From Murimonas intestini (GTDB taxonomy: Bacteria; Bacillota; Clostridia; Lachnospirales; Lachnospiraceae), in NCBI GenBank assembly GCA_003148945.1, contig QGGY01000013.1, positions 62,001-126,000 of the forward strand: a stretch of 64,000 nucleotides of DNA, read 5' to 3'. The position numbers were made by a program, and so were the translations under genes. Each line of letters begins with the position of its first letter. Position 1 is the first letter of the stretch. Under the pieces are notes generated by a model that had not been told where the DNA came from, did no database searches, and saw only the letters and a list, made by a program, of their open reading frames with translations. This document shows, in pieces, positions 35,888 through 44,402 of this stretch.

Positions 35888-37486
35888 TTATTTTCCTGGT
35901 GACAGCACCCTTCCGGCGGCACCCTCTGCCTTTGTTTTTTCCCAGGCCAGTTTCCCATTTACAAATACATAGTCCATTCCGCTGCTTAAGCATACCGGCC
36001 TGCTGTAATCAGCCCCGTCCTTTACCTTCTCCGGGTCAAAGATATTGATGTCTGCGAAATATCCTTCCCGTATGTAACCCCGGCGGGGTATTCCAAATCT
36101 GTCCGCTGTCTGCCCTGTCATCTTCCGCACTGCTGTTTCCATGGATAATATCTTTCTTTCAACGGCATATTCCCGTATGAACCTGGGAAAAGCCCCATAC
36201 AGCCTGGGATGAGGGGAACTTGCACTGCCATAGAGTGAATCAGATATCACCATAGAATAAGGCAGGGAGGCCACGGTATCCACGTCCCTCTGGTCCATAC
36301 TCATGAGTATCCCCCCTGTTTTTCCCCCGTCCCCGCAGAGAAGTTCAGCCAAAAAACCCACCTCATCCTCAAATCCATATTTCTGTGTATTATCCGCAAT
36401 GCTCCTGCCTGTGTATTTTTCATTTTCCGGCCTGGCCGCAGATGAGACTATGATCCTGTCCCAGCCTATATCCTGTACCATATTGTCCCATCCGGGAGTT
36501 TTCTCCTTCAGCATGTGCCTGAGCAGATCCCTGCCCCGGGCGGTCTCCAGCTTTGCCAGGGTCCCTGCCATCTCCTCCTCCACAAATTCAGGGGGGAGCA
36601 GTGTCATCAGTGTGGTGGAGCCTCCTGTATAGGGATAGAAATCTACCGTCACATCAGCTTTGGAGGATTCGATCACTTCTATGGCCCTGTAGATCTGGCT
36701 GCCCCAGTTTTGGCAGCCCACTGATTTAAAATGGCTTATGTTCAGGGGAATCCCTGCCTCCTCTGCCAGGCCTGTGATCTCTTTCACAGACTCCACAAGA
36801 CTGTCGCCTTCCCCTCTGATGTGACAGGACAATACCCTGGAATACGTCTGCAGCTCCTTTAAAAGCCGGATGTACTCTGTATGGCTGCTGTAGCATTCCG
36901 GCACATACATGATACCGGAGGAGAGTCCGAAAGCGCCTCCCTCCAGCGATTCCCTCACAAGTGCACAAGCCCTGTCCAGTTCCTCTTTTGAAAATGCGCT
37001 TTTTGAAAAACCTTTCACTGCGATCTTCACAGCTCCTGTCCCTGTCAGGCTTCCCAGGTTAATGCGCAGCGGCCTGCGCCTGAGCTGGTCCAGGTAGCTG
37101 TCCACATCTTCTGCTGCCAGCCCCGCCGGTATCTTTCCCAGGCACGGTTCCAGAAAATCATACATTTCCTGTCTGGACGCGTCAGAGGAGGGATATAAAC
37201 TCATCCCGCAGTTCCCGGCCAGAGCCGTGGTGATCCCCTGGGCCAGTTCAGCCTTCCCAAAGCCTTCATCTAAGATAGCTGCAGCATCACAGTGCCTGTG
37301 GCTGTCTATAAATCCCGGCGTCACTGCCAGGCCGGAAGCATCTATTACACAAATATCTCCCTCCAGGCTGGCCGTCCCCGCTTTTCTGACCTCCTGTATC
37401 CTGTCTCCTTCGATCAGGATGTCATGCAATACAGGACTGCTGCCGCTGCCGTCGTATACAAGCCCGTTTCTTATCAGGGTCCTCAT
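35888..37486 (-). CDS. N-acyl-D-amino-acid deacylase (amidohydrolase)
   Basis: Metal-dependent amidohydrolase of the D-aminoacylase type, 532 residues. It shows the N-terminal strand domain (RTLIRNGLVYDGSGSSPV), the metal motif TPGFIDSHRHCD (His63, His65), the family's GNCG with the bridging cysteine (Cys93), SSGIMYVP, HIRGEGD and NISHFKSVG. The C-terminal GYIREGYFADINIFDP closes the metal-hydrolase fold. Family enzymes cleave N-acyl-D-amino acids to a carboxylate and a D-amino acid; some instead cleave D-peptides. It starts 4 bases after the preceding PLP-enzyme gene and belongs to the same operon. Confidence 0.88.
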   Translation of the reverse strand: MRTLIRNGLVYDGSGSSPVLHDILIEGDRIQEVRKAGTASLEGDICVIDASGLAVTPGFIDSHRHCDAAAILDEGFGKAELAQGITTALAGNCGMSLYPSSDASRQEMYDFLEPCLGKIPAGLAAEDVDSYLDQLRRRPLRINLGSLTGTGAVKIAVKGFSKSAFSKEELDRACALVRESLEGGAFGLSSGIMYVPECYSSHTEYIRLLKELQTYSRVLSCHIRGEGDSLVESVKEITGLAEEAGIPLNISHFKSVGCQNWGSQIYRAIEVIESSKADVTVDFYPYTGGSTTLMTLLPPEFVEEEMAGTLAKLETARGRDLLRHMLKEKTPGWDNMVQDIGWDRIIVSSAARPENEKYTGRSIADNTQKYGFEDEVGFLAELLCGDGGKTGGILMSMDQRDVDTVASLPYSMVISDSLYGSASSPHPRLYGAFPRFIREYAVERKILSMETAVRKMTGQTADRFGIPRRGYIREGYFADINIFDPEKVKDGADYSRPVCLSSGMDYVFVNGKLAWEKTKAEGAAGRVLSPGK

Positions 37487-37490
37487 TACA

Positions 37491-38579
37491 TCACCTGTTC
37501 TTTCCCCTGGCGTCTATCCTTATCAAATGATCCAGTTTTCCGTTTCTTATGCCATAAACTTCTTCAGCCAGATTCGGAACTACACATGCATGATTGGGTA
37601 TCACAGCGATCTTGTCCCCTATTTCAAGGCCCAGCCGGCCCTCTGATTCAATGAAGCCGTGTTCCTCATTCAATTTGCTGATTGTGATATCCGGTCTTCC
37701 AACCACATACCCATATCCCTCTTTTCTGGCACATATGTCTGTTGTGAGCGTCTTGCTCCCGGCATCGATGATCGCATGCCTTTCATCCACTATGCTCACA
37801 ACTGACGCCGTCACGCGCAGCGCACATTCCTGCTCTTTTGCAAAACCCGACATCAGCTGGCCCACATCATTAAACAGGTAATGTCCTGGCCTTATCTCTG
37901 TGATACCTTCCAGAAGCCACGGCATCTTGGACGAATAGGAATTTCCTCCGCTGAGTATCTCCATATGGAATCCGGCATTTTCCAGCATTCTGGCCGTCCC
38001 AAGCATCTCCTCCCGCTCTCTTGCCGATGTCTTTTCAAAGCCCTCACGGTCTGTCTCCCCATAGATGGTTCCGCCGTAATAAAGTATGCCTTTTATATCT
38101 ATTCCTGGAAGGCCGGCTATCTGACGGGCAAATTCCAGCGTTGGCTCATAAGGCTTTTTCCCGCCCCTGTTGATCCCCCCATCCACCTCTATAAGAACTT
38201 CGATCTTATCAGGACTGTTCTGAAATGTCTCCGAGAGCTGCCTGGCGCCCTCTTCGCTGTTCACAATAGTGATGACCCTGGCCTTTCTGCTCAGAATCTT
38301 CAGCCGCTGCATCTTTTCCTGGCCTATGAGCGGGAAAGCTATCAGGATATCATCGATCCCACCTTTTGCCATGACCTCTGCCTCCCCCAGCTTTGCACAG
38401 GTGATGCCGCTGCATCCCATTCTAAGCTGAAGTCTGGCAATCTCCACACTCTTGTGGGGTTTGATATGAGGCCTGACCTTTATTTGATATCCTGCAGCCG
38501 CTTCTGTCATTTTCCTGATATTTTCCTCCATCTGTGCCAGCTCTATCACTACCGCCGGCGTGGGCAGATAATCATACAT
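37491..38579 (-). CDS. D-threonine aldolase/D-serine dehydratase-like PLP enzyme
   Basis: Fold-type III PLP enzyme (alanine racemase N-terminal barrel), 362 residues. It opens LPTPAVVIELAQMEENI, the PLP lysine is in KVRPHIKPHKS (Lys40), followed by CAKLGEAEVMAKGGIDDILIA, and the C-terminal metal site is IPNHACVVPNL (His330, Cys332). Family members split D-threonine to glycine and acetaldehyde or dehydrate D-serine; the sequence does not decide. The start at 38579 has AAAGGAG upstream. It is one base after the M20 peptidase gene and four bases before the D-aminoacylase gene, which fits D-amino acid breakdown. Confidence 0.88.
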   Translation of the reverse strand: MYDYLPTPAVVIELAQMEENIRKMTEAAAGYQIKVRPHIKPHKSVEIARLQLRMGCSGITCAKLGEAEVMAKGGIDDILIAFPLIGQEKMQRLKILSRKARVITIVNSEEGARQLSETFQNSPDKIEVLIEVDGGINRGGKKPYEPTLEFARQIAGLPGIDIKGILYYGGTIYGETDREGFEKTSAREREEMLGTARMLENAGFHMEILSGGNSYSSKMPWLLEGITEIRPGHYLFNDVGQLMSGFAKEQECALRVTASVVSIVDERHAIIDAGSKTLTTDICARKEGYGYVVGRPDITISKLNEEHGFIESEGRLGLEIGDKIAVIPNHACVVPNLAEEVYGIRNGKLDHLIRIDARGKNR

Positions 38580-38580
38580 T

Positions 38581-39765
38581 TCACTCACTCCTTTTCTGCA
38601 CTTTTGCATTCATAAGCTTTTCAAATATCCTGGTATAGAGATAAGCCCCCTCCTCCAGCTGACTCAGAGTAATATATTCATCCGTCACATGCGCCTGTCT
38701 GATAGATCCCGGGCCCAGTATGACAGCCGGAGCATTCAGGTACTTCTGCAGAAGGCCGGCCTCACACGAGGCCCCAAACACACCGGGCACAGGCTGCCTG
38801 CCTCTGTATTCCATCAGTATCTCTTCTATAGCTGCAATTTCACTGCCATCCGGGCTGCACCACCCGGCAGGGCAGCTTGTAAGCCTTCTGAAGCTGTATC
38901 CGCAGCCTGACTCTTCTGACACCTGTTCCAGTATCTGGCGGATCTTCTCTTCCATGCTCTCCTGTGTCTCCCCCATCCCCAGCCTGCAGTCCAGCTCTGT
39001 AGTACATTCCTGGGGGATCATATTTACTTTTGTGCCGCCTTTAATGACAGTCACCTGCACAGCGCTGGACGGAAGCCGGATGTCCGTGCTGCCGGATTTC
39101 CAGGCCGCGTCCATCTCTTCCTGAAGCTTCTGTATCCGGGCGATAAAACTGCCTGCAGCATAAATGGCATTATTTCCTTCTCCCGGCCTGGCTGCATGGG
39201 CGCTTTTACCTGTAAAGGTGATTTCAAAAGCCATGACTCCTCTGTGGCCAAGGGCTATCTCCATATCCGTCGGCTCGCCCACAATGACAAAGTCTGCGCT
39301 GGGATTGTCCTTAAGAAAGCGCCAAAGCCCTATGTTCCGGTGTTCTTCATCCACATCAAAGAAAAGCTGCAGCCTGCCCGAAAACTGGTCCGACCTGGAC
39401 GCAAGCTGTTTTGCCGCATACAGGGCGCAGGCCAGGCTCCCTTTCATATCGCATGCTCCTCTGCCGTACAGCCTTCCTTCCCTGATATTTGGTTCGTAGG
39501 GCGGTGTGGTCCAGGCCGAAGTTTCCCCAGCCGGTACCACATCCATATGTCCGCAGTATAGAAATGAAAGGCTTCCCTCATCTCCCCTGCCCAGTTCTGC
39601 CGTCACGTTGAACCTGTCCGGGGTACAGTACTGCCTGTGCGGCTTCAATCCCGCTTCCTTCAGAAAATCATAGATATATTCCCCTGTTCCTGCCTCTCTT
39701 CCGGGCGGCGCCTCACTCTCAAGCCTTATCAGATCCTGAACAATTTCTGTCAGATGCTGGTCCAT
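38581..39765 (-). CDS. M20 family metallopeptidase (ArgE/DapE type)
   Basis: Zinc-dependent amidohydrolase, 394 residues. The metal ligands are seen in YCGHMDVVPAG, GRGACDMKGS and VDEEHRN; the lid domain contains RGVMAFEITFTGKSAHAARPGEGNNAI and the C-terminus supplies the last histidine in RQAHVTDEYI. Family enzymes remove N-acyl groups from amino acids or cleave small peptides. The gene overlaps the end of the fucosidase gene by 16 bases, so the two are coupled. In this operon it may open an amide bond in the aglycone left by the fucosidase. Confidence 0.9.
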   Translation of the reverse strand: MDQHLTEIVQDLIRLESEAPPGREAGTGEYIYDFLKEAGLKPHRQYCTPDRFNVTAELGRGDEGSLSFLYCGHMDVVPAGETSAWTTPPYEPNIREGRLYGRGACDMKGSLACALYAAKQLASRSDQFSGRLQLFFDVDEEHRNIGLWRFLKDNPSADFVIVGEPTDMEIALGHRGVMAFEITFTGKSAHAARPGEGNNAIYAAGSFIARIQKLQEEMDAAWKSGSTDIRLPSSAVQVTVIKGGTKVNMIPQECTTELDCRLGMGETQESMEEKIRQILEQVSEESGCGYSFRRLTSCPAGWCSPDGSEIAAIEEILMEYRGRQPVPGVFGASCEAGLLQKYLNAPAVILGPGSIRQAHVTDEYITLSQLEEGAYLYTRIFEKLMNAKVQKRSE

Positions 39766-41075
39766 AATCCTGAACCTCTCTGCTCCCTGGCCCAGTCAGC
39801 TACACGTCCCGGATCCCCCTCCCAGAGTCTCTGGCGGCCCCAGCTATTTGTATCAGGTCTTGTGCTGCATTCGATTTTTATAACAGGAAACAACGGCTCC
39901 TCTGTTTTTTCCGGAAGTCCGTACAGGATAAGGTCATCACCTTTTTTCTCAAACTTTAGTTTTTCTCCCGTGCCCATGAGTTCTGCAGACACCACCCCGC
40001 TTGTCAGATCCGGCAGCACAAATTTTGTTTTTCCGTCCCAGAACCTGAAAATCAGATACAGGTCATTTCCTTTTATAGTCTGGAAGCCGTATGTCAGCGC
40101 TTCTGTCATGCTGCCTCCGTCATTTCCGTATACTGCTTCCCCGTATTTCTTCAGCCATCCGCCTATCTCAAGCGCCCTTCTCCTGAATTCTTCAGGTATC
40201 CTGCCATCCGCATCCGGCCCTACATTCAGTATCAGGTTTCCCCCTTCTGATGCACAGGTGCACAGAGTATCCAGAAGCCTTTCCGTCTCCTGAAAACGCT
40301 CTCCGCTGTGGTAGCCCCACCAGCGCCAATAGCTGACCCGGCAGGCCTCCCAGAGCCTTCCCTCCGGATTTACATTGTGCTCCGGTGTTCCAAAATCTCC
40401 CTCTTCATTGCCTCCGCCATGTTCCAGCAGCTGCGCGGGATCTGTGGAAAAGCCCAGACGGTTATTGATCATGATACTCGGCTGCCACTGGCGCATCTTC
40501 TCCACAAGACTGCGGCTTTTTAAATCCTCTGCATTCCTTGGCCATACCCCGTCAAAGAAGAAATAATCGATCTTTCCATATCCGGTACACAGCTCCTCCA
40601 CCTGCTTCCAGATGTACTGCTGCATTTCATCCCACTTCTCCTGATCCTTTCCAGGTCCCTCATAATAGGCAGGTATCCTCCAGTCACACCAGGAATAATA
40701 AAGTCCTATTTTCAGCCCAGCTTCCCTGAACGCTTCCACATACTCTCTTACAAAATCCCTGTGGGGAGCCTGCCGCATACTTGTATAGTCCGTGACCTTG
40801 CAGTCCCACAGGCAATAGCCGTCGTGGTGCCTGGTGGTAAGGCAGGCATACTTAAAACCCGCCTCCCTGCAGAAGGCTGCCCATTCCCTGGGGTCATAAT
40901 TTTGGGGATTCCATCCGCAGGCCATCTTTTCATATTCTCTCTGATTCATATGGTCACGAAACAGCGCCTGCTCCCCACGGCCAGTCAACGCATAAGGTCC
41001 CCAGTGTATGAATAATCCATATCTGCTTTCAGGAAACCATTTAAATTCCTCCGGTACTTCATAATTAAAATACAT
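39750..41075 (-). CDS. GH29 alpha-L-fucosidase, cytoplasmic
   Basis: Retaining fucosidase, 441 residues, no signal peptide, so it acts on imported substrate. The N-terminus FKWFPESRYGLFIHWGPYAL and LTTRHHDGYCLWD are typical of GH29; the nucleophile is in KIDYFFFDGVWP (Asp175). NLILNVGPDADGRIP ends the barrel and a small beta-sandwich follows. It lies 10 bases after the second permease gene of the importer and overlaps the M20 peptidase gene, which ties fucose removal to amide cleavage in one transcript. The linkage it cleaves cannot be told from sequence. Confidence 0.93.
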   Translation of the reverse strand: MYFNYEVPEEFKWFPESRYGLFIHWGPYALTGRGEQALFRDHMNQREYEKMACGWNPQNYDPREWAAFCREAGFKYACLTTRHHDGYCLWDCKVTDYTSMRQAPHRDFVREYVEAFREAGLKIGLYYSWCDWRIPAYYEGPGKDQEKWDEMQQYIWKQVEELCTGYGKIDYFFFDGVWPRNAEDLKSRSLVEKMRQWQPSIMINNRLGFSTDPAQLLEHGGGNEEGDFGTPEHNVNPEGRLWEACRVSYWRWWGYHSGERFQETERLLDTLCTCASEGGNLILNVGPDADGRIPEEFRRRALEIGGWLKKYGEAVYGNDGGSMTEALTYGFQTIKGNDLYLIFRFWDGKTKFVLPDLTSGVVSAELMGTGEKLKFEKKGDDLILYGLPEKTEEPLFPVIKIECSTRPDTNSWGRQRLWEGDPGRVADWAREQRGSGLWTSI

Positions 41076-41085
41076 ATTGCTCCTC

Positions 41086-41922
41086 CTATCCCTTCACAGA
41101 CCCTGCTGCCAGACCTTCTTCTATCTGCTTCTGGAAAATACAGTAGATAATGATCATAGGCAGGATGGAAATACAGATTCCGGCAAAGGTTCCTCCATAG
41201 TTAATGTCATATTCTGATTTAAACGCCATCAGCGCCACAGACAAGGTTGCCTTCGACCTGTCGCTGATCAGCAGTATGGAAAATATCAGGTCATTATAAA
41301 CTCTCAAAAACGTCATGATAACAATCGTTGATATAACAGGCTTCATCAGAGGCGTCAATACTGTAAATAAAAGCCTATACTGGCCGCACCCGTCAATCTC
41401 AGCCGCCTCGTCCAATTCCCTGCTTATCCCCTTCATATATCCATTTGCCAGAAATACAGCCAGCGACAGGTTGGTGGCTGCATATACGCCAACAATACCT
41501 GCTGTGGAGTCCTTCAGATTCAGGCTGTTCACTATAGAGGCCAGGGGAACCAGTGTCGCGTGTACGGGCAGGGTCATACCAGCTATAAAAAACAGAAATA
41601 TTGCATTCTTATATGGAATGCCCATCCTGTACACAAAAGAAATACAGAGGGACATCACTACGATCAGGGCTATAGACAGTACAGAGTAAATGAAGGAGTT
41701 GAACATGCCTCTCAGTATGGAGGTGTTTTCAAATGCATACACATAATTATCCCATGAAAAGTGCTCCGGAAGCGCGAACGGCGCCCCATATATCCCCATA
41801 TTGTCTTTAAAGGAGCTTAAAAATGAGAACAGCAGAGGGAATAAGGAGATCACCACATAGACTGCTGCATAGAAGCCTGTTCCGAATCTGCCCAGATATC
41901 TCTTAAACCTGTATCTGTTCAT
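41086..41922 (-). CDS. Carbohydrate ABC transporter permease, MalG type (module 1)
   Basis: 278 residues, six membrane segments, with the EAA loop EAAEIDGCGQYRLLFTVLTP and the ending EEGLAAGSVKG. Its ATG overlaps the stop of the MalF-type gene by four bases. It is followed after 10 bases by the GH29 gene. Together with the binding protein and its partner it forms the importer of module 1, with no ATPase encoded nearby. Confidence 0.94.
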   Translation of the reverse strand: MNRYRFKRYLGRFGTGFYAAVYVVISLFPLLFSFLSSFKDNMGIYGAPFALPEHFSWDNYVYAFENTSILRGMFNSFIYSVLSIALIVVMSLCISFVYRMGIPYKNAIFLFFIAGMTLPVHATLVPLASIVNSLNLKDSTAGIVGVYAATNLSLAVFLANGYMKGISRELDEAAEIDGCGQYRLLFTVLTPLMKPVISTIVIMTFLRVYNDLIFSILLISDRSKATLSVALMAFKSEYDINYGGTFAGICISILPMIIIYCIFQKQIEEGLAAGSVKG

Positions 41923-42830
41923 ACTGCACCCCTCCTTTTCTTATGTATTTTCCGTACTTCATCCTTTTCATCCAGCACATAGTTCAGCCCAAACGTGATC
42001 ATCAGGGCAAGCATAAGGATCACAACCCCGATGGACGATCCATATCCGAACTTGCTGTACAGGAAAGCCTGGTCATACATGAGAGTGGCAGGCACATCCG
42101 TGGCAGTCCCCGGTCCTCCGTCAGTCATGACATAGATAATGTCAAACACCTTGATAGAGCCGGCAATCGCACTCGTCAGAAATATCTTAAAAGTTTCCTT
42201 CATGTTAGGAATAATGATATGTATGATCCTCTGGAAGCTGGATGCCCCGTCCACAATGGAGGCTTCTATCATATCCCCCGGAATAGCTGTCAGGCCGGTG
42301 ATAAAGACAAGCATATTGCTTCCCACAAACATCCACGCATTTACCAGGGCAACCACCCATATGGCCATTTTTGTGTTTCCCAGCCAATCCTGCCCGGCCA
42401 TGCCAAAAAACTCCAGTATGGCATTGACAGCGCCGCCGTTCTTTGTCAGCAGGAAGGTCCACATCATTCCTGTAGCGGCCATAGGCAGCAGGGTCGGAAT
42501 ATAATAGATCGTTCTTAAAGCGCCGTTTACCTTATTCTTCTTTGAAACCATCATCGCCAGTGAAAACGATATGGGAAATATGACTACAAGGCTGACGATT
42601 ATGAAAACCAGAGCATTCCACAGGGATTTATAAAAGACCTTCTGTGAAAACAGCTTAATAAAATTATCCAGACCCACAAATACCTTGTCCACCTGCGCTA
42701 TCCCGTTCCACTTCATTGTTGAGAGGTAGAAGGTATACAGTATGGGGTAGATAAAAAACAGTGAATAGATAACAGCCGGTATAAGGAGAAGCGTCACAGC
42801 CACCCCTATCTTCCGCTTTCTATGATTCAT
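41919..42830 (-). CDS. Carbohydrate ABC transporter permease, MalF type (module 1)
   Basis: 303 residues, six membrane segments after a short basic N-terminus (MNHRKRKIGVAVTLLLIPAVIYS). The EAA loop reads EASIVDGASSFQRIIHIIIP. It starts 25 bases after the binding-protein gene and overlaps the next permease gene by four bases. The C-terminal tail is strongly basic. Its role is the membrane pore of the module 1 importer. Confidence 0.94.
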   Translation of the reverse strand: MNHRKRKIGVAVTLLLIPAVIYSLFFIYPILYTFYLSTMKWNGIAQVDKVFVGLDNFIKLFSQKVFYKSLWNALVFIIVSLVVIFPISFSLAMMVSKKNKVNGALRTIYYIPTLLPMAATGMMWTFLLTKNGGAVNAILEFFGMAGQDWLGNTKMAIWVVALVNAWMFVGSNMLVFITGLTAIPGDMIEASIVDGASSFQRIIHIIIPNMKETFKIFLTSAIAGSIKVFDIIYVMTDGGPGTATDVPATLMYDQAFLYSKFGYGSSIGVVILMLALMITFGLNYVLDEKDEVRKIHKKRRGAV

Positions 42831-42855
42831 GGTATCTCCTCCTTACAGGGCTATT

Positions 42856-44160
42856 TTATTCGCTGTCTATCACAGACTGGATCGTCTCGATGGTATCTTC
42901 CACAGACTCACCTGCCCACATAGCCTGGATCGCGGTACGTGTGGCATCTCTCAGGCCTGCATTCGGATCATATTCTGCCGGTTCTGTAAGGAGAATCTCT
43001 GCCTTTGCAAAGTTATCCTGGAAATCAGTTGTGATCTGAGGCTGGTTTTCAAGGGGCGGGATCTCTTTAAGTACTGACACATAACCGCCGGCTGATTCTT
43101 CATTTCTCTGCATCATATATTTTTCCTGGGTACATGTCTTTAAAAGCTCCAGAGCTGCTGCTTTTTCTTCTTCTGTGGCGCCTGATGAGATACTGAAGAT
43201 ATCACTGCTGCCGCCATGCCATGCGTTCTGGTACTGGGTGTAATCTGAATAATATGGGAATGCCATGTTCACTACATCCTCAGGATTTTCCATTTCTCCT
43301 GTTACCCTGCCAATAAAATAAGCATTCCTGAATGTCATCGGAGACTGTCCTGTAAGGAAGAGCTGGCATTCTCCTTCTCCGTCCAGAGTGGTAATACTGT
43401 CGCCCAGATATCCTTTATCAGCCCAGGACTTCATTGTGGTCAGTACATCCTTTACTGCGTCGTCCTCATATGATGCTTCTCTGGAAGCTAGCTTTAAGGC
43501 AACTTCATTTCCGGAGCGTTTAGCCATCAGCAGAGCGAACAGATGACCGCCTCTGAATGTACTCTTATCTCCAACAGGAAGCGGTGTCACGCCATTTTCC
43601 AGAAACTTGTCACAGGCTGCCTCAAATTCTTCAATCGTCTCAGGCAGTTCTATTCCATACTTATCAAACATGGCCTTATTGCAGAAAAGAGAATCTGCAT
43701 AAGCCGCATAAGGGATTCCATATATGCCGTCGATACCGTCAAATTTGATCATATCGAACATGTTCTCATTAAAAGTATTATACCACTGGGCATCTGCCTC
43801 CAGATCTTTTGTCAGGTCAGCTACCAGACCGCTTTCCACATAGCTCCTTGCAGTACCTCCTCCGTATGTCATAAAGATCGTAGGCATATCTCCTGTTGCC
43901 ATGGCTGTCTTAAACTTGTTATTAAACTGAGTCTCGTCAGTGATGGATTCGTCAACCACCGTAACTTCCGGGTGGGCCGCCTTATATTCTTCCACACCTT
44001 CTCTGAAAGCCTTTGCATCTACTGCTGTGTCATCTCCATACCTGGAAAGGATCGAGATCGTTACATTTCCCTCCCCGTCCGCTGCTTCAACAGCTGCCGC
44101 GCCTGTGAAAGGCAATACCATTGCTGCCGCCAACAGGATACTCATCACTTTTTTCTTCAT
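42856..44160 (-). CDS. ABC transporter substrate-binding protein (module 1), no lipobox
   Basis: Family 1 solute-binding protein, 434 residues, first gene of the nine-gene operon. The start at 44160 was chosen because AAAGGAGGAATTAAGT precedes it; a longer frame would put this site inside the coding region. The signal peptide (MKKKVMSILLAAAMVLPFTG, then AAAVEAA) has no cysteine at the cleavage region, so it looks like a signal peptidase I substrate and not a lipoprotein. The mature protein opens VTISILSRYGDD. How it stays at a single-membrane cell surface is unclear. Its promoter abuts 20-bp-spaced direct repeats. Confidence 0.92.
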   Translation of the reverse strand: MKKKVMSILLAAAMVLPFTGAAAVEAADGEGNVTISILSRYGDDTAVDAKAFREGVEEYKAAHPEVTVVDESITDETQFNNKFKTAMATGDMPTIFMTYGGGTARSYVESGLVADLTKDLEADAQWYNTFNENMFDMIKFDGIDGIYGIPYAAYADSLFCNKAMFDKYGIELPETIEEFEAACDKFLENGVTPLPVGDKSTFRGGHLFALLMAKRSGNEVALKLASREASYEDDAVKDVLTTMKSWADKGYLGDSITTLDGEGECQLFLTGQSPMTFRNAYFIGRVTGEMENPEDVVNMAFPYYSDYTQYQNAWHGGSSDIFSISSGATEEEKAAALELLKTCTQEKYMMQRNEESAGGYVSVLKEIPPLENQPQITTDFQDNFAKAEILLTEPAEYDPNAGLRDATRTAIQAMWAGESVEDTIETIQSVIDSE

Positions 44161-44212
44161 ACTTAATTCCTCCTTTGAGATTTTCCTCACTCTTGTATTT
44201 GATTGTGACCAC

Positions 44213-44241
44213 AGTATACCATCCGGTTTTTATTAATTACA
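44213..44241 (-). promoter_or_regulatory. Promoter of the module 1 operon
   Basis: On the minus strand an extended -10, TGGTATACT (TATACT at 44213-44218), with a weak TGTAAT at -35 (44236-44241, spacer 17). The poor -35 suggests an activator-dependent promoter. Confidence 0.6.
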
Positions 44242-44271
44242 TGGAATTTTTTTCTGCGGCATGGAATTTTT
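44241..44271 (-). promoter_or_regulatory. Direct repeats 20 bp apart, probable YesN-type regulator site
   Basis: ATGGAATTTTT occurs at 44241-44251 and 44261-44271, an exact 20-bp period (two helical turns). Read on the minus strand, AAAAATTCCAT repeats end at the -35 of the module 1 promoter, where an AraC-type activator would bind. Confidence 0.65.
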
Positions 44272-44340
44272 AATGTTTGTTTATCCATTTTTTATATTTT
44301 CAGCAGATTATCCAAATATTGGTATAAGTTCTGAATCCTA

Positions 44341-44370
44341 TTGACGTCCCACACCCCAAAGAGGTAGTAT
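44341..44370 (+). promoter_or_regulatory. Promoter of the module 1 two-component genes
   Basis: TTGACG (44341-44346), 18 bases, TAGTAT (44365-44370), 33 bases before the kinase start. Confidence 0.5.
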
Positions 44371-44402
44371 AGGCCCAGGGGATATTGAGCGGAGGTAAAC
44401 AT

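Noticed and set aside
44385-44402. Earlier start for the module 1 kinase
   Set aside because: The longer frame would place the GGAGG site inside the coding region; the ATG at 44403 fits it.
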